DNA of 34,598 nt, taken from an uncultured bacterium (lineage in GTDB: Bacteria; Chlamydiota; Chlamydiia; Chlamydiales; VFKH01). Position numbers and translations under genes: made by a program. This document shows positions 17,406-25,796 of the stretch, piece after piece. Location of the stretch: positions 1 to 34,598 of the forward strand of contig CAIMEJ010000016.1 in NCBI GenBank assembly GCA_903839985.1, read 5' to 3'. Numbering within the stretch: position 1 is the stretch's first letter; each line of letters starts with the position of its first letter. The notes under the pieces are model-generated. The model had not been told where the DNA came from. It ran no database searches and worked only from the letters and a program-made list of their open reading frames with translations.

Positions 17406-19382
17406 ATGGATTTTAAGCTAAAAAGCCCTTTTTCACCCAAAGGTGATCAACCAGAAGCTATAAATAAGCTGAGTCAGGGACTTGCTCGCGGAAAAAAAGC
17501 ACAGGTTTTGCTCGGCATTACGGGCTCTGGTAAGACCTATACAGTTGCAAACGTTGTACAAAATATAAATAGACCGACGCTTATTTTAGCTCATAATAAG
17601 ACACTCGCTGCACAGCTTTATGAGGAATTTAAGGCTTTTTTTCCAGATAATGCTGTTGAATATTTTGTGTCTTATTACGACTACTATCAGCCAGAAGCCT
17701 ATATTGCGCGTACAGATACATACATTGAAAAAGACATGGCCATTAACGAGCGTATTGAAAAGCTGCGCTTAAGTGCTACTCGGTCACTTTTAGAGCGCGA
17801 TGATGTCCTCATCGTAGCCTCTGTTTCTTGCATCTACGGTCTTGGTATGCCCGAATATTATGCTAAGATGCTTTTGCGTGTGGAGTGTGGCATGCAAATA
17901 AGACGTGATGAGCTCCTTTTGCGGCTTGTAAGCATGCATTATAAAAGAAATGACTATGATTTTGTGCGTGGTAACTTTCGAGCGCGTGGCGATGTCTTAG
18001 AGGTTTTTCCTGCCTATGAAGATGATATTGCTTATCGCATTGAATTTTTGGGGGATGAGATTGAACGTTTAAGCGTTATAGAGCCTCTTACCGGACGTGT
18101 ACAGCAAAGGCCGGATAATTTAACCATCTATCCAGGCTCGCACTTTGTTACCCCTGAAGATGTCCGCTTTACAGCAATTCAGTCTATTGAAAAAGAGCTT
18201 AAAGAGCGGGCTGATTTCTTTGAAAAAGAGGGGCTGTTAATCGAAAGACAGCGTATTTTAGAGCGCACTAAATATGACATGGAAATGATGCGAGAGGTAG
18301 GCACTTGTAAGGGCATCGAAAATTATTCCTATCACTTTAGTCAGCGCAGTCCCGGCGACCCTCCTTCTTGCTTAATCGATTATTTCCCAGATGATTTTCT
18401 TCTTGTTGTGGACGAATCACATCAAACAATCCCCCAAATTCATGCCATGTATAATGGGGACCGTGCGCGTAAAGAATCGCTTGTGGCTTTTGGATTTCGG
18501 CTGCCCTCAGCCTTTGATAATAGACCTCTTCAATTCCCAGAGTTTTATGATAAAATCGATCAGGCTATTTATGTTTCGGCAACACCTGGAAAATGGGAGG
18601 TTGTAGAGGCGGAAGGGGTTGTCGTTGAGCAAATTATCCGGCCAACGGGTCTTCTAGATCCGCTGATTGAAATACGGCCAGCTAAAACACAAGTAGATGA
18701 TTGCCTTCATGAGATAAGAGAAGAAATTAAAAAAGGCCATCGGATTCTTGTTACTACTATTACAAAAAAGCTCTCAGAAGAGCTTGCCAGCTACCTTTCA
18801 GATCTTGATATAAAAGCTAAATATCTGCATAGCGATATTGATACTATCGAGCGTGTGGAAATCATCAGAGATCTAAGAAAAGGTGTTTTTGACGTACTTG
18901 TAGGTATTAATTTACTTCGTGAAGGATTAGATATTCCAGAGGTGGCTCTTGTAGCTATTTTAGATGCAGATAAAGAAGGATTTTTGCGTAGTGAAACAGC
19001 TCTTATACAGACCTGTGGAAGGGCTTCTCGTAACTCTAAGGGCCGAGTAATTCTTTATGCAGATAAAGAGACGACAGCTATTAAAAACACAGTTCAGATC
19101 ACTATAGAGCGTCGAAAAGTTCAAGAAGAATATAATAAAGAGCATGGAATCATTCCTACAACTGTTATTAGAACTATGGGCGGTGGCTTTTTAGAAGCAG
19201 AAGAGATTGCTCCTCTTTTAGATAAGCATGTGGATGTGAAAGAGCTTAATCAAAAAGTTGTTCATCTAGAAAAAGAAATGAGAAAAGCCGCTAAAGAATG
19301 GCGTTTTGAAGAGGCCGCTTCTTTCCGTGATGAGATTCAAAAAATCCAAAAACTTTTAACTTTTTATAGTGGCTCAGACTAG
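17406..19382 (+). CDS. uvrB: Excinuclease ABC subunit B
   Basis: Damage-verifying helicase-like subunit of nucleotide excision repair, working with UvrA and UvrC. A complete 658-residue protein: Walker A GITGSGKT (37-44), the beta-hairpin region SYYDYYQPEAY, DEAD-type LLVVDESHQTIPQ, helicase motifs in ILVTTITKKLSEELASYL, GINLLREGLDIPEVALVAIL and QTCGRASRN, and a C-terminal UVR domain (EKEMRKAAKEWRFEEAASFR) that contacts UvrC. It starts on the base after the trpS stop. Its TAG stop and the TAG stop of the convergent metQ are the two readings of a single CTAG, so the genes overlap by four bases. Confidence 0.98.
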   Translation: MDFKLKSPFSPKGDQPEAINKLSQGLARGKKAQVLLGITGSGKTYTVANVVQNINRPTLILAHNKTLAAQLYEEFKAFFPDNAVEYFVSYYDYYQPEAYIARTDTYIEKDMAINERIEKLRLSATRSLLERDDVLIVASVSCIYGLGMPEYYAKMLLRVECGMQIRRDELLLRLVSMHYKRNDYDFVRGNFRARGDVLEVFPAYEDDIAYRIEFLGDEIERLSVIEPLTGRVQQRPDNLTIYPGSHFVTPEDVRFTAIQSIEKELKERADFFEKEGLLIERQRILERTKYDMEMMREVGTCKGIENYSYHFSQRSPGDPPSCLIDYFPDDFLLVVDESHQTIPQIHAMYNGDRARKESLVAFGFRLPSAFDNRPLQFPEFYDKIDQAIYVSATPGKWEVVEAEGVVVEQIIRPTGLLDPLIEIRPAKTQVDDCLHEIREEIKKGHRILVTTITKKLSEELASYLSDLDIKAKYLHSDIDTIERVEIIRDLRKGVFDVLVGINLLREGLDIPEVALVAILDADKEGFLRSETALIQTCGRASRNSKGRVILYADKETTAIKNTVQITIERRKVQEEYNKEHGIIPTTVIRTMGGGFLEAEEIAPLLDKHVDVKELNQKVVHLEKEMRKAAKEWRFEEAASFRDEIQKIQKLLTFYSGSD

Positions 19383-20086
19383 TGTATAGGCGTAATTGAG
19401 CCTTCATAATACGTTTCGATAAAAGCGTGTAATTCAGGACCTGTCATAGCTTTTTTAAGAGCCTGGATCTCAGGCCTTGTATCTTCTCCAGTGCGTATTA
19501 CAATAATATTGGCATAGGGTGAGTCGCAGCCCTCTTTTATAAGGGCATCTCGATCTGGCTTAAGGCCTGCCTGAAGGGCATAATTTGTAGGAATAATGGC
19601 CCCATCAAGTTCTTTATAGCTATGCACTAATAAAACACTATCTACTTCGATGATTTGCTGGGGTGAAATGCCGGCCTTCTCGATTAAAAGAAGAGCTCTT
19701 TTTTTATTAGAAGGGTCAATGGGTAGAGCTATTTTTTTTATTTGCTCAAGATTCTTAAATTTAGAGGAATAAATCCCCAGAGGTTCTATGTGAACAGCCG
19801 TTAGGGAACTTAAAGAATAGTGACATTGCGAGATTTGCTCTTGTAGAAAAGGGTCATGTTGAAAAAAATTGGCATCCGCCTCCCCTTCTGCGACGGCACG
19901 ATTAGCAATGTAATAGTCTTCCACAACAATAATATCGAGCTCAATTCCTTGCGCTGCAAGCAGGGGTTTAGCAATTTCTTCGAGCATAACAGCATGAGGA
20001 ACAGGGGTGGCAATGACTTTTAGGGTTTTTTCAGGCCGATCACAGCTAAATAAAAAGAGACAGCTTATCAAAAAAAGGAATCTCAT
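19379..20086 (-). CDS. metQ: MetQ methionine-binding lipoprotein
   Basis: Substrate-binding component of a MetNIQ-type ABC importer for D/L-methionine (NlpA family). The signal peptide ends in LFSC, so Cys15 should be lipidated. Family features include KVIATPVPHAVMLEEIAKPL at the mature N-terminus, ANFFQHDPFLQEQ, and NYALQAGL with a ligand-contacting Asn. At 235 residues it is a little shorter than the 271 of Escherichia coli MetQ. It is the last gene of the minus-strand group; the metI stop and metQ start share ATGA. Methionine is inferred from family and operon; related NlpA proteins can bind methionine derivatives or dipeptides. Confidence 0.92.
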   Translation of the reverse strand: MRFLFLISCLFLFSCDRPEKTLKVIATPVPHAVMLEEIAKPLLAAQGIELDIIVVEDYYIANRAVAEGEADANFFQHDPFLQEQISQCHYSLSSLTAVHIEPLGIYSSKFKNLEQIKKIALPIDPSNKKRALLLIEKAGISPQQIIEVDSVLLVHSYKELDGAIIPTNYALQAGLKPDRDALIKEGCDSPYANIIVIRTGEDTRPEIQALKKAMTGPELHAFIETYYEGSITPIH

Positions 20087-20724
20087 AAGCCTCTTTTTTT
20101 ATTAATAGAGCGTCCTAGCCAGTTAAAAAAACCTTGGATAGACTCTACAAGGATAATCAAAATAAGAACGGTACAGGCCATTAAGGGGATATTAAATTGA
20201 TAATATCCATAATAGACAGCTACCTTGCCAAGACCTCCACCGCCAACAAGCCCAGCCATTGTACTATAGCCAAGGAGGCTTATAAGGAGATTTGAAAAAT
20301 TACGTAGAAGGCTAGGCAGCGCCTCGGGAATAAGTACATAGCGGGCCATTTGTAGAGGCGTGGCGCCCATAGTAAGGGCTGATTCAATGATAGCGGGATT
20401 CACTTCCTTAAAGGAGCTTTCCGCGAGTCTGGCGAAAAAAGGAATAGCTGCAATTGTAAGTGGTACGATGGCAGCTGTTGTTCCAAGCGATGTTCCTACA
20501 ATCAAGCGTGTTAAAGGAATAAGGGCTACGATCAAAATAGCAAAGGGAAAGGAGCGTGTAATATTAACGAGCGAGCCAACTGAGCGATTTAAAAAAGGGC
20601 GGGGCATCAGTCCCTCTTTAGAGGTAAACACCAAAAAAAGACCCAGAGGCAGTCCACCTACAAGAGCAAGTAAACCACTTGTGAAAACCATATAAAGTGT
20701 GGCAAGTGTAGCGGCAATTAGCAT
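20083..20724 (-). CDS. metI: MetI methionine ABC transporter permease
   Basis: Inner-membrane permease of the methionine importer: 213 residues with about five helices, matching the 217 of Escherichia coli MetI. The cytoplasmic EAA loop that docks on the ATPase is visible as ESALTMGATPLQMARYVLIP. RSFPFAILIVALIPLTRLIVG and the GLVGGGGLGKVAVYYGYYQF segment near the C-terminus are characteristic of MetI. It overlaps metN by 7 bases and metQ by 4, so the three subunits are translated in series. Confidence 0.95.
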   Translation of the reverse strand: MLIAATLATLYMVFTSGLLALVGGLPLGLFLVFTSKEGLMPRPFLNRSVGSLVNITRSFPFAILIVALIPLTRLIVGTSLGTTAAIVPLTIAAIPFFARLAESSFKEVNPAIIESALTMGATPLQMARYVLIPEALPSLLRNFSNLLISLLGYSTMAGLVGGGGLGKVAVYYGYYQFNIPLMACTVLILIILVESIQGFFNWLGRSINKKRGL

Positions 20725-21629
20725 CCAAACCTCTCAATATGAACGCCTTTAGATTCAAGGAAGGTAATAGCTTTTTCTGTTTCAGGACCTGTTAAAGAAA
20801 TAAAGAGTTCCCCGATGAGCTCTGTTTGAATCGTATCAATAGAGCCTTTAAATATATTAATTTCGACATCATGCAGCTTGATAAGCTGAGAGATGAGAGG
20901 TTCTTTAGCTGCTGTTCCCCGAAAAGAAAGGCGGAGATAGTCTTTTGTAAGTTCTTCTGTGGGAACAGGATGCATTTCTTCCAGAAGGGACTTAGTAATA
21001 GCGTGTACTGGATTACCGAAAACCTCAACTAGTGGACCTATTTCTACTATTTCTCCCTGGTCCATTACAAGAACAGAGGAGGCAAGAGCCCGGATAAGAT
21101 CCATTTCGTGAGTAATTAGAATAATTGTAAGCCCTTGTTTATTAAGCTTTAGTAAAAGCTCTTGGAGCTCTTTTGTGCTTTGGGGATCAAGAGCTGAGGA
21201 GGGCTCATCTAGCAAAAGAACGTCTGGATTCCCCACAAGAGCCCGGGCAATTGCGGCTTTTTGTTTCTGACCTCCGCTAAGCTGAGCGGGATAGCGATCT
21301 GTTAAAGCAGATAGGCCTACCAGATCAAGGGCTTTTTGGGCTAAAAGAGGGTCTTTCCCTTGAATAATAAGGGGCAGCTCTACATTTTCTAAGACCGTGC
21401 GAGAAGAGAGGAGTGGAAAATGCTGAAAAACAATCCCTATTTTTTGAGTGCCTCTAATATGACCTTCTGAGGGAGCTGTAAGTCCGCATAGAGAGCGAAA
21501 TAGGGTAGATTTGCCTGCGCCGCTAGGGCCTACGATCCCAAAAATAGTACCTTGTTCCACGTGGAACGAAAGATTTTTTAAGAGCGGACGCTCCCCCAAA
21601 GTGACATAAAGATGCTCAACCGTAATCAT
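20718..21629 (-). CDS. metN: MetN methionine ABC transporter ATPase
   Basis: ATPase of the methionine importer. Walker A GPSGAGKST, ABC signature LSGGQKQK, Walker B VLLLDEPSSALD and the switch His in IILITHEMD are all present. The region after about residue 225 is the NIL (ACT-like) domain that lets methionine inhibit transport from inside, which supports MetN over other ABC ATPases. The start is placed at the ATG at 21629 (N-terminus MITVEHLYVTLGERP), giving 303 residues; a TTG at 21680 inside the preceding gene would add 17 atypical residues. No strong ribosome binding site precedes the ATG. Confidence 0.95.
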   Translation of the reverse strand: MITVEHLYVTLGERPLLKNLSFHVEQGTIFGIVGPSGAGKSTLFRSLCGLTAPSEGHIRGTQKIGIVFQHFPLLSSRTVLENVELPLIIQGKDPLLAQKALDLVGLSALTDRYPAQLSGGQKQKAAIARALVGNPDVLLLDEPSSALDPQSTKELQELLLKLNKQGLTIILITHEMDLIRALASSVLVMDQGEIVEIGPLVEVFGNPVHAITKSLLEEMHPVPTEELTKDYLRLSFRGTAAKEPLISQLIKLHDVEINIFKGSIDTIQTELIGELFISLTGPETEKAITFLESKGVHIERFGC

Positions 21630-21664
21630 AATGAAAGATTTTACGGCAAATTCAGATTTATGCC

Positions 21665-22348
21665 CTAGTGGGAAGGGCAAGCAATAGCATATTTTTGACA
21701 GAGACTAGAGAGAAATCCTCCAAGAGCATCTAAAATTCTATCCACAGATGAACGTACTAAAGCTTGATTATCTGCAGTTACGTAGCTCTCCAGAAGAGCC
21801 CTTTCTTCAGCGGCATGTTTAGTATCTGCTGCAATATGAATACTAAAATATTCTAGACCTTCACGATTTTGTATTTGGTAGTGTTCTTTCAATCCAGCAA
21901 TTTTGGATACACATATTTCAGGAATTTGACTTTCGTAGGCGTAAAGAGCTGCAATGCCTTCAGCGGTTGTATGTTCTAGGCAGATCGTACGAAATGTCTG
22001 GATCAATGTTTCTATAGAGGATGAGGGCTTATGGTTTGCAAGACTTAGGGTGCTTACGCCAAGGGCTTTTGCAAAATTTTGCCATAAATCAGGGTGATTA
22101 GGACGGCCTGCTTCTTCTTCTACAAGATTTTGGAGTAGGATGCGGCGTGTATCTGTATTTTCTGTATGAGAATGCAGAGCAGATAGATAGGTAGGAAATG
22201 CCTGTACATGATGGGAATAGTTTTGGGCATAATCCTGTAAGCATTCAAGAGAGAGCTCGCCACGTGACCATGCTTGATAGAAAGGATGTTTGAGCAGGTG
22301 CTTTGTTTGAATTTGAGCATCTATTTCATTAATAAAAAGATTTTTCAT
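21665..22348 (-). CDS. CADD-like diiron protein (p-aminobenzoate synthesis)
   Basis: A 227-residue PqqC/TenA-fold protein closely resembling Chlamydia CADD (chlamydia protein associating with death domains). CADD is a dimetal oxygenase that makes p-aminobenzoate for folate by breaking down its own tyrosine. From my memory of the C. trachomatis protein, everything aligns with a constant offset of three: Tyr24 (FYQAWSRGEL) for the sacrificed Tyr27, Lys149 (SKIAGL) for Lys152, and metal ligands Glu78, His85, Glu139, His171, Asp175, His178. All are present, so it should be active. The Cys-rich C-terminal tail of the Chlamydia protein is missing. The gene lies between an HExxH membrane protein and metNIQ on the same strand. 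Confidence 0.93.
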   Translation of the reverse strand: MKNLFINEIDAQIQTKHLLKHPFYQAWSRGELSLECLQDYAQNYSHHVQAFPTYLSALHSHTENTDTRRILLQNLVEEEAGRPNHPDLWQNFAKALGVSTLSLANHKPSSSIETLIQTFRTICLEHTTAEGIAALYAYESQIPEICVSKIAGLKEHYQIQNREGLEYFSIHIAADTKHAAEERALLESYVTADNQALVRSSVDRILDALGGFLSSLCQKYAIACPSH

Positions 22349-22353
22349 GCAAG

Positions 22354-22371
22354 CTTTCTCCGGTTAGAAAG
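22354..22371 (-). promoter_or_regulatory. Small hairpin over the CADD ribosome binding site
   Basis: On the minus strand CTTTCT and AGAAAG form a perfect 6-bp stem around AACCGG. The GGAG that serves as ribosome binding site for the CADD start (9 bases from the ATG) is split between loop and stem. The stem is AU-rich and weak, so control of translation is only a possibility. Confidence 0.25.
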
Positions 22372-22382
22372 AAAAAAGGTAC

Positions 22383-23042
22383 TCATTTAGAGATTTTGTG
22401 GCAAAACAAAAAGTGTAAAAGCGCCCCGCGCGGACCGTTGCTTTGCGATGTAAAGCCTTGTCGAATCTCTTTGTCTGTTAAACATAAAGGAAAAGGGTGC
22501 GAGTTTTTTTTCCAAAGACTCTTTTTGTAAAAGAAGCGTGCGGTAAAAAAAAGAAGAGCTAAGAGAGAAACCCCTGGTATAATAAGAAGGAGAACATCCC
22601 TTTTCCCTTCTACTAAGCTGCCAAAAAAGCGACGCCAGAAAGAGGCAAAGACCCGAGAAGCCAGGAACTCTTCGAATGCGGGCTCTTCAAAGGCCGCTCT
22701 TATTGCATGAACCATTTCGTGAGCAATGATTTCGTTTTTCTTATAAAAAAAAACATTTTTCCTATGTAAAAAGTAGGGCTTTACATGAATTGTTGTCCTG
22801 TGGGCCTCATCGATAAAAGCAGCAGCAGCCTCAAAAATAGTTAGCCCTTTTTTAGTATAATGGCACAGGGCCCAAGAGGGGCGCATTTGAAACGTCTTTT
22901 CTACTAAGTCAAGGGAATCCTTAAATTCTTCATTTTCCGGTAGGCTTAAAAGATAGATGGCCCTTTTCTCAAAATCTGGCCAGTTTTCATCTGGGCCAGG
23001 AATAATACCTTTATATAAAAGTGTAGGCCAATTAGGGTGCAT
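22383..23042 (-). CDS. Putative membrane-anchored HExxH metalloprotein
   Basis: A 219-residue protein with a zincin-type HEMVH motif at 108-112, preceded by the hydrophobic NEIIA that usually forms the metal-binding helix. It is followed by the acidic FEEPAFEEF (118-126), where Glu120 or Glu124 could be the third ligand. A single membrane helix (VLLLIIPGVSLLALLFFTARF, about 150-170) comes after the motif, then a basic C-terminal tail; no N-terminal signal peptide. This suggests a cytoplasmic-facing or tail-region-anchored metallopeptidase, but I recognise no named family. It is divergent from topA (84 bases apart) and lies 34 bases upstream of the CADD gene. Confidence 0.7.
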   Translation of the reverse strand: MHPNWPTLLYKGIIPGPDENWPDFEKRAIYLLSLPENEEFKDSLDLVEKTFQMRPSWALCHYTKKGLTIFEAAAAFIDEAHRTTIHVKPYFLHRKNVFFYKKNEIIAHEMVHAIRAAFEEPAFEEFLASRVFASFWRRFFGSLVEGKRDVLLLIIPGVSLLALLFFTARFFYKKSLWKKNSHPFPLCLTDKEIRQGFTSQSNGPRGALLHFLFCHKISK

Positions 23043-23126
23043 ATAATCTAGAAATAAGAAAATTTTAACCGTAAAAAGAATTTTTGTGGTTTTTTTTCAT
23101 TCATCCTTGGCAGAATAGTTTGGTTT

Positions 23127-25745
23127 ATGTCCGATAAAAAGCTTGTAATTGTCGAATCTCCGACAAAAATTAAAACTTTAAAAAAGTTTCTTGACTCGAG
23201 TTATACTTTTGAGTCGTCGGTAGGTCATATCATTGATCTGCCTGCAAAAGGCTTTGGAATCGATTTAGAGGGGGACTTTACTCCTCAGTACGAGGTACTA
23301 CCTGATAAAAAAGAGGTAGTTGCTCGTATTAAGAAGGCTGCAAAAGACGTGGATATGGTCTACCTATGCCCCGACCCTGACCGCGAAGGTGAGGCTATTG
23401 CCTGGCATATTGCCTCCATTTTACCACCTGGTACGAAATATGAAAGAGCGGCCTTTCATGCAATTACCAAAGAGGCTGTTCAAGACGCTCTAAGTCATCC
23501 GCGTACTATTGATTTTGATTTAGTTAACGCCCAACAAACACGCCGTATTCTAGATCGTATTGTAGGATACAAGATTTCCCCTCTTTTAAGCCGTCGTATT
23601 CAAAAAGGGGGTAGCTTATCTGCCGGACGAGTTCAATCAGTTGCTTTAAAGTTGGTGGTAGATCGTGAAAAAGAGATTGAAGCCTTTAAGCCTCTGGAAT
23701 ACTGGCGCATCGAAGTTAATCTAAAGACTGAAACAGACGAACGTATTTTCAAAGCCTCTCTTCTAAGCGTTGATGGTAAAAGAGTGGAAAAAGAGGCTGT
23801 TGATGGCAAAAGTTACTTTATTATTCCCAATAAAGAGACTGCCGACAGTATTTTAGAGCGTCTTAAAGGGGCTGTTTACAGCATCCAATCTTTAGAGAAA
23901 AAAGAAAAAAGGCGTCAGCCGGTTGCTCCTTTTATTACATCCTCTTTGCAGATGGAGGCTAGCCGCCATTACGGCTATTCTTCTTCGCGTACGATGAAAA
24001 TAGCGCAGGAGCTGTATGAAGGTGTTGACATGGGTGCAGATGGCCATGAAGGTCTGATTACCTATATGCGTACAGATTCTGTCAATATCGCTCAAGAGCC
24101 TCTCATGGGCCTTCGTAAAACAATTGGAGAAATGTACGGGCCTTCTTATTTAAATCCAGAAATTCGCCAGTTTGCTTCTCGTAAGAGTGCGCAAGAGGCG
24201 CATGAAGCTATTCGCCCAACTAACTGGATGCATCCTCCTGAAGCATTAAGAAAATACCTTACTAAAGACCAATTTAATATTTATGACATCATATGGAAGC
24301 GGACACTTGCTTCTCAAATGACTCCAGCTGTTTATGATACTGTAAGCACAGATATTGATACGGGCAAAGGGCTTCTCTTTAGAGCCACTGGATCGACTCT
24401 GAAATTTTCTGGGTTCTTGGCTGTTTATGAAGAGAGAGACGATGAAGAAAAAGAGGGCGAAGAAAAGCTTCCGCCTCTTGCAGAAAATGACCCGCTCATT
24501 AAAATAAGCCAGAAGGCAGAACAGTCCTTCACAAAGCCTCCTGCACGCTATACGGAGGCCTCCTTAATCAAGGAACTCGAGCGTTTGGGTATTGGTAGAC
24601 CCTCTACTTATGCGACTATTATGAATAAAATTCAAAGTCGTGAATATACTACCAAAGAGAGCCAGCGTCTTAAACCGACGGAGCTAGGGCGCATTATTGC
24701 CGACTTTTTAGAGAATAATTTTAAGGCTATTATTAATGTTAGCTTTACAGCTGAGATGGAAGAAGATCTTGAGCGTGTTGCCGAGCATAAAAAAGAGTGG
24801 AAAAAGGTTCTACAAGACTTTTGGAAGCATTTTAAGCCTATTTTTGAAATGGCTGAAAAAGAGGCCTTTGTTCCTAAAGTAACAACGGAGATTAAGTGTC
24901 CACTGTGTGGGGCTCCTCTACAAAAAATTTGGGCAAAAGGTCGTTATTTTCTAGGATGTAGCGCTTATCCTGAATGTAGCTATACAGTTTCCGAAGAGCA
25001 GCAAAAATTTAATAAAGAAGACTATAATCCTGATTTTAATTGGGAGCAGCCTTGCAGTAACTGTGGTGGCAGCATGGTGGTCCGTTTTGGTCGCTATGGT
25101 GCTTTTTTAGGCTGCAGTAGCTATCCTCAATGTAAAGGCATTGTCAATATACCCCGTAAGGGGGAATCTCTGCATACCGCAGAAACAGGTGAAAAAATAG
25201 CTTGCCCAGCCATTGGCTGCCCAGGTCACTTAGTTCAAAGGCGCTCACGTTTTGGTAAAAATTTCTATTCTTGCTCTACCTATCCAGAGTGTGATGTTAT
25301 TGCTAACACACCAGAACAGGTAGCTGAAAAATATGTAGATTATCCACGTAAAGCGGCTGTAGTTGCTGCCAAAAAGACACCTTACAAAAAGGGTGCTGCA
25401 TCTAAAAAAACAGCAGTGAAAAAAACAACAGTTAAAAAAGCAGGCAGTAAAAGTACAGCCGTTAAAAAGGCTCCTACCAAAGCAAAAACTCCCAGAAAAG
25501 CCCCAGCTGCCGGAAGTTTAACTGTAGCTCCAGAATTAAGTGCCGTTGTAGGTATGGAAGCAAAAAGCCGTCCGGAGATCACGAAAAAACTTTGGGATTA
25601 TATTAAGAGTCATAATTTACAGGATCCAAGTAATCGCCGTCTGATTTTGCCTGATGCGCTACTTGCTAAAGTATTTGGAAGCACAGAGCCTCTTGATATG
25701 ATGCAATTAGCTAAAAAAATTAGCGTGCATGTTAAAAGCGATTAA
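23127..25745 (+). CDS. topA: DNA topoisomerase I with C-terminal SWIB domain
   Basis: Type IA topoisomerase relaxing negative supercoils. TOPRIM begins with KLVIVESPTKIKTLKKFL and holds the acidic DPDREGEAIAWH (83-94). The catalytic tyrosine is Tyr313 in LITYMRTDSVNI. Three Cys4-type zinc ribbons follow from about 591 (CPLCGAPL, CSNCGGSM, CPAIGCPG). Residues about 749-795 are a Lys/Ala/Thr/Pro linker resembling histone H1 tails. The last 75 residues (about 797-872: LSAVVG, RPEITKKLWDYIKSHNLQD, LAKVFG) are a SWIB/MDM2 domain, typical of eukaryotic chromatin remodellers and known at the C-terminus of chlamydial TopA. Total 872 residues. It ends 51 bases from the convergent PAF-acetylhydrolase-like gene with no clear terminator between. 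Confidence 0.98.
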   Translation: MSDKKLVIVESPTKIKTLKKFLDSSYTFESSVGHIIDLPAKGFGIDLEGDFTPQYEVLPDKKEVVARIKKAAKDVDMVYLCPDPDREGEAIAWHIASILPPGTKYERAAFHAITKEAVQDALSHPRTIDFDLVNAQQTRRILDRIVGYKISPLLSRRIQKGGSLSAGRVQSVALKLVVDREKEIEAFKPLEYWRIEVNLKTETDERIFKASLLSVDGKRVEKEAVDGKSYFIIPNKETADSILERLKGAVYSIQSLEKKEKRRQPVAPFITSSLQMEASRHYGYSSSRTMKIAQELYEGVDMGADGHEGLITYMRTDSVNIAQEPLMGLRKTIGEMYGPSYLNPEIRQFASRKSAQEAHEAIRPTNWMHPPEALRKYLTKDQFNIYDIIWKRTLASQMTPAVYDTVSTDIDTGKGLLFRATGSTLKFSGFLAVYEERDDEEKEGEEKLPPLAENDPLIKISQKAEQSFTKPPARYTEASLIKELERLGIGRPSTYATIMNKIQSREYTTKESQRLKPTELGRIIADFLENNFKAIINVSFTAEMEEDLERVAEHKKEWKKVLQDFWKHFKPIFEMAEKEAFVPKVTTEIKCPLCGAPLQKIWAKGRYFLGCSAYPECSYTVSEEQQKFNKEDYNPDFNWEQPCSNCGGSMVVRFGRYGAFLGCSSYPQCKGIVNIPRKGESLHTAETGEKIACPAIGCPGHLVQRRSRFGKNFYSCSTYPECDVIANTPEQVAEKYVDYPRKAAVVAAKKTPYKKGAASKKTAVKKTTVKKAGSKSTAVKKAPTKAKTPRKAPAAGSLTVAPELSAVVGMEAKSRPEITKKLWDYIKSHNLQDPSNRRLILPDALLAKVFGSTEPLDMMQLAKKISVHVKSD

Positions 25746-25796
25746 TTTTTTAAATCACTCTAATTGAGCCGCTAACGAAAAGTAAAGCCGGCACTC

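Noticed and set aside
21630-21680. TTG start for metN inside the CADD gene
   Set aside because: The ATG at 21629 gives a standard MetN N-terminus; the extra residues do not fit the family.
25382-25582. Antisense open frame opposite the topA linker
   Set aside because: It is the complement of a Lys/Ala-rich repeat, which produces a hydrophobic artefact; no ribosome binding site or homology pattern.
25746-25796. Bidirectional terminator between topA and the PAF-acetylhydrolase-like gene
   Set aside because: The 51 bases contain no stem of useful length followed by a T- or A-run.
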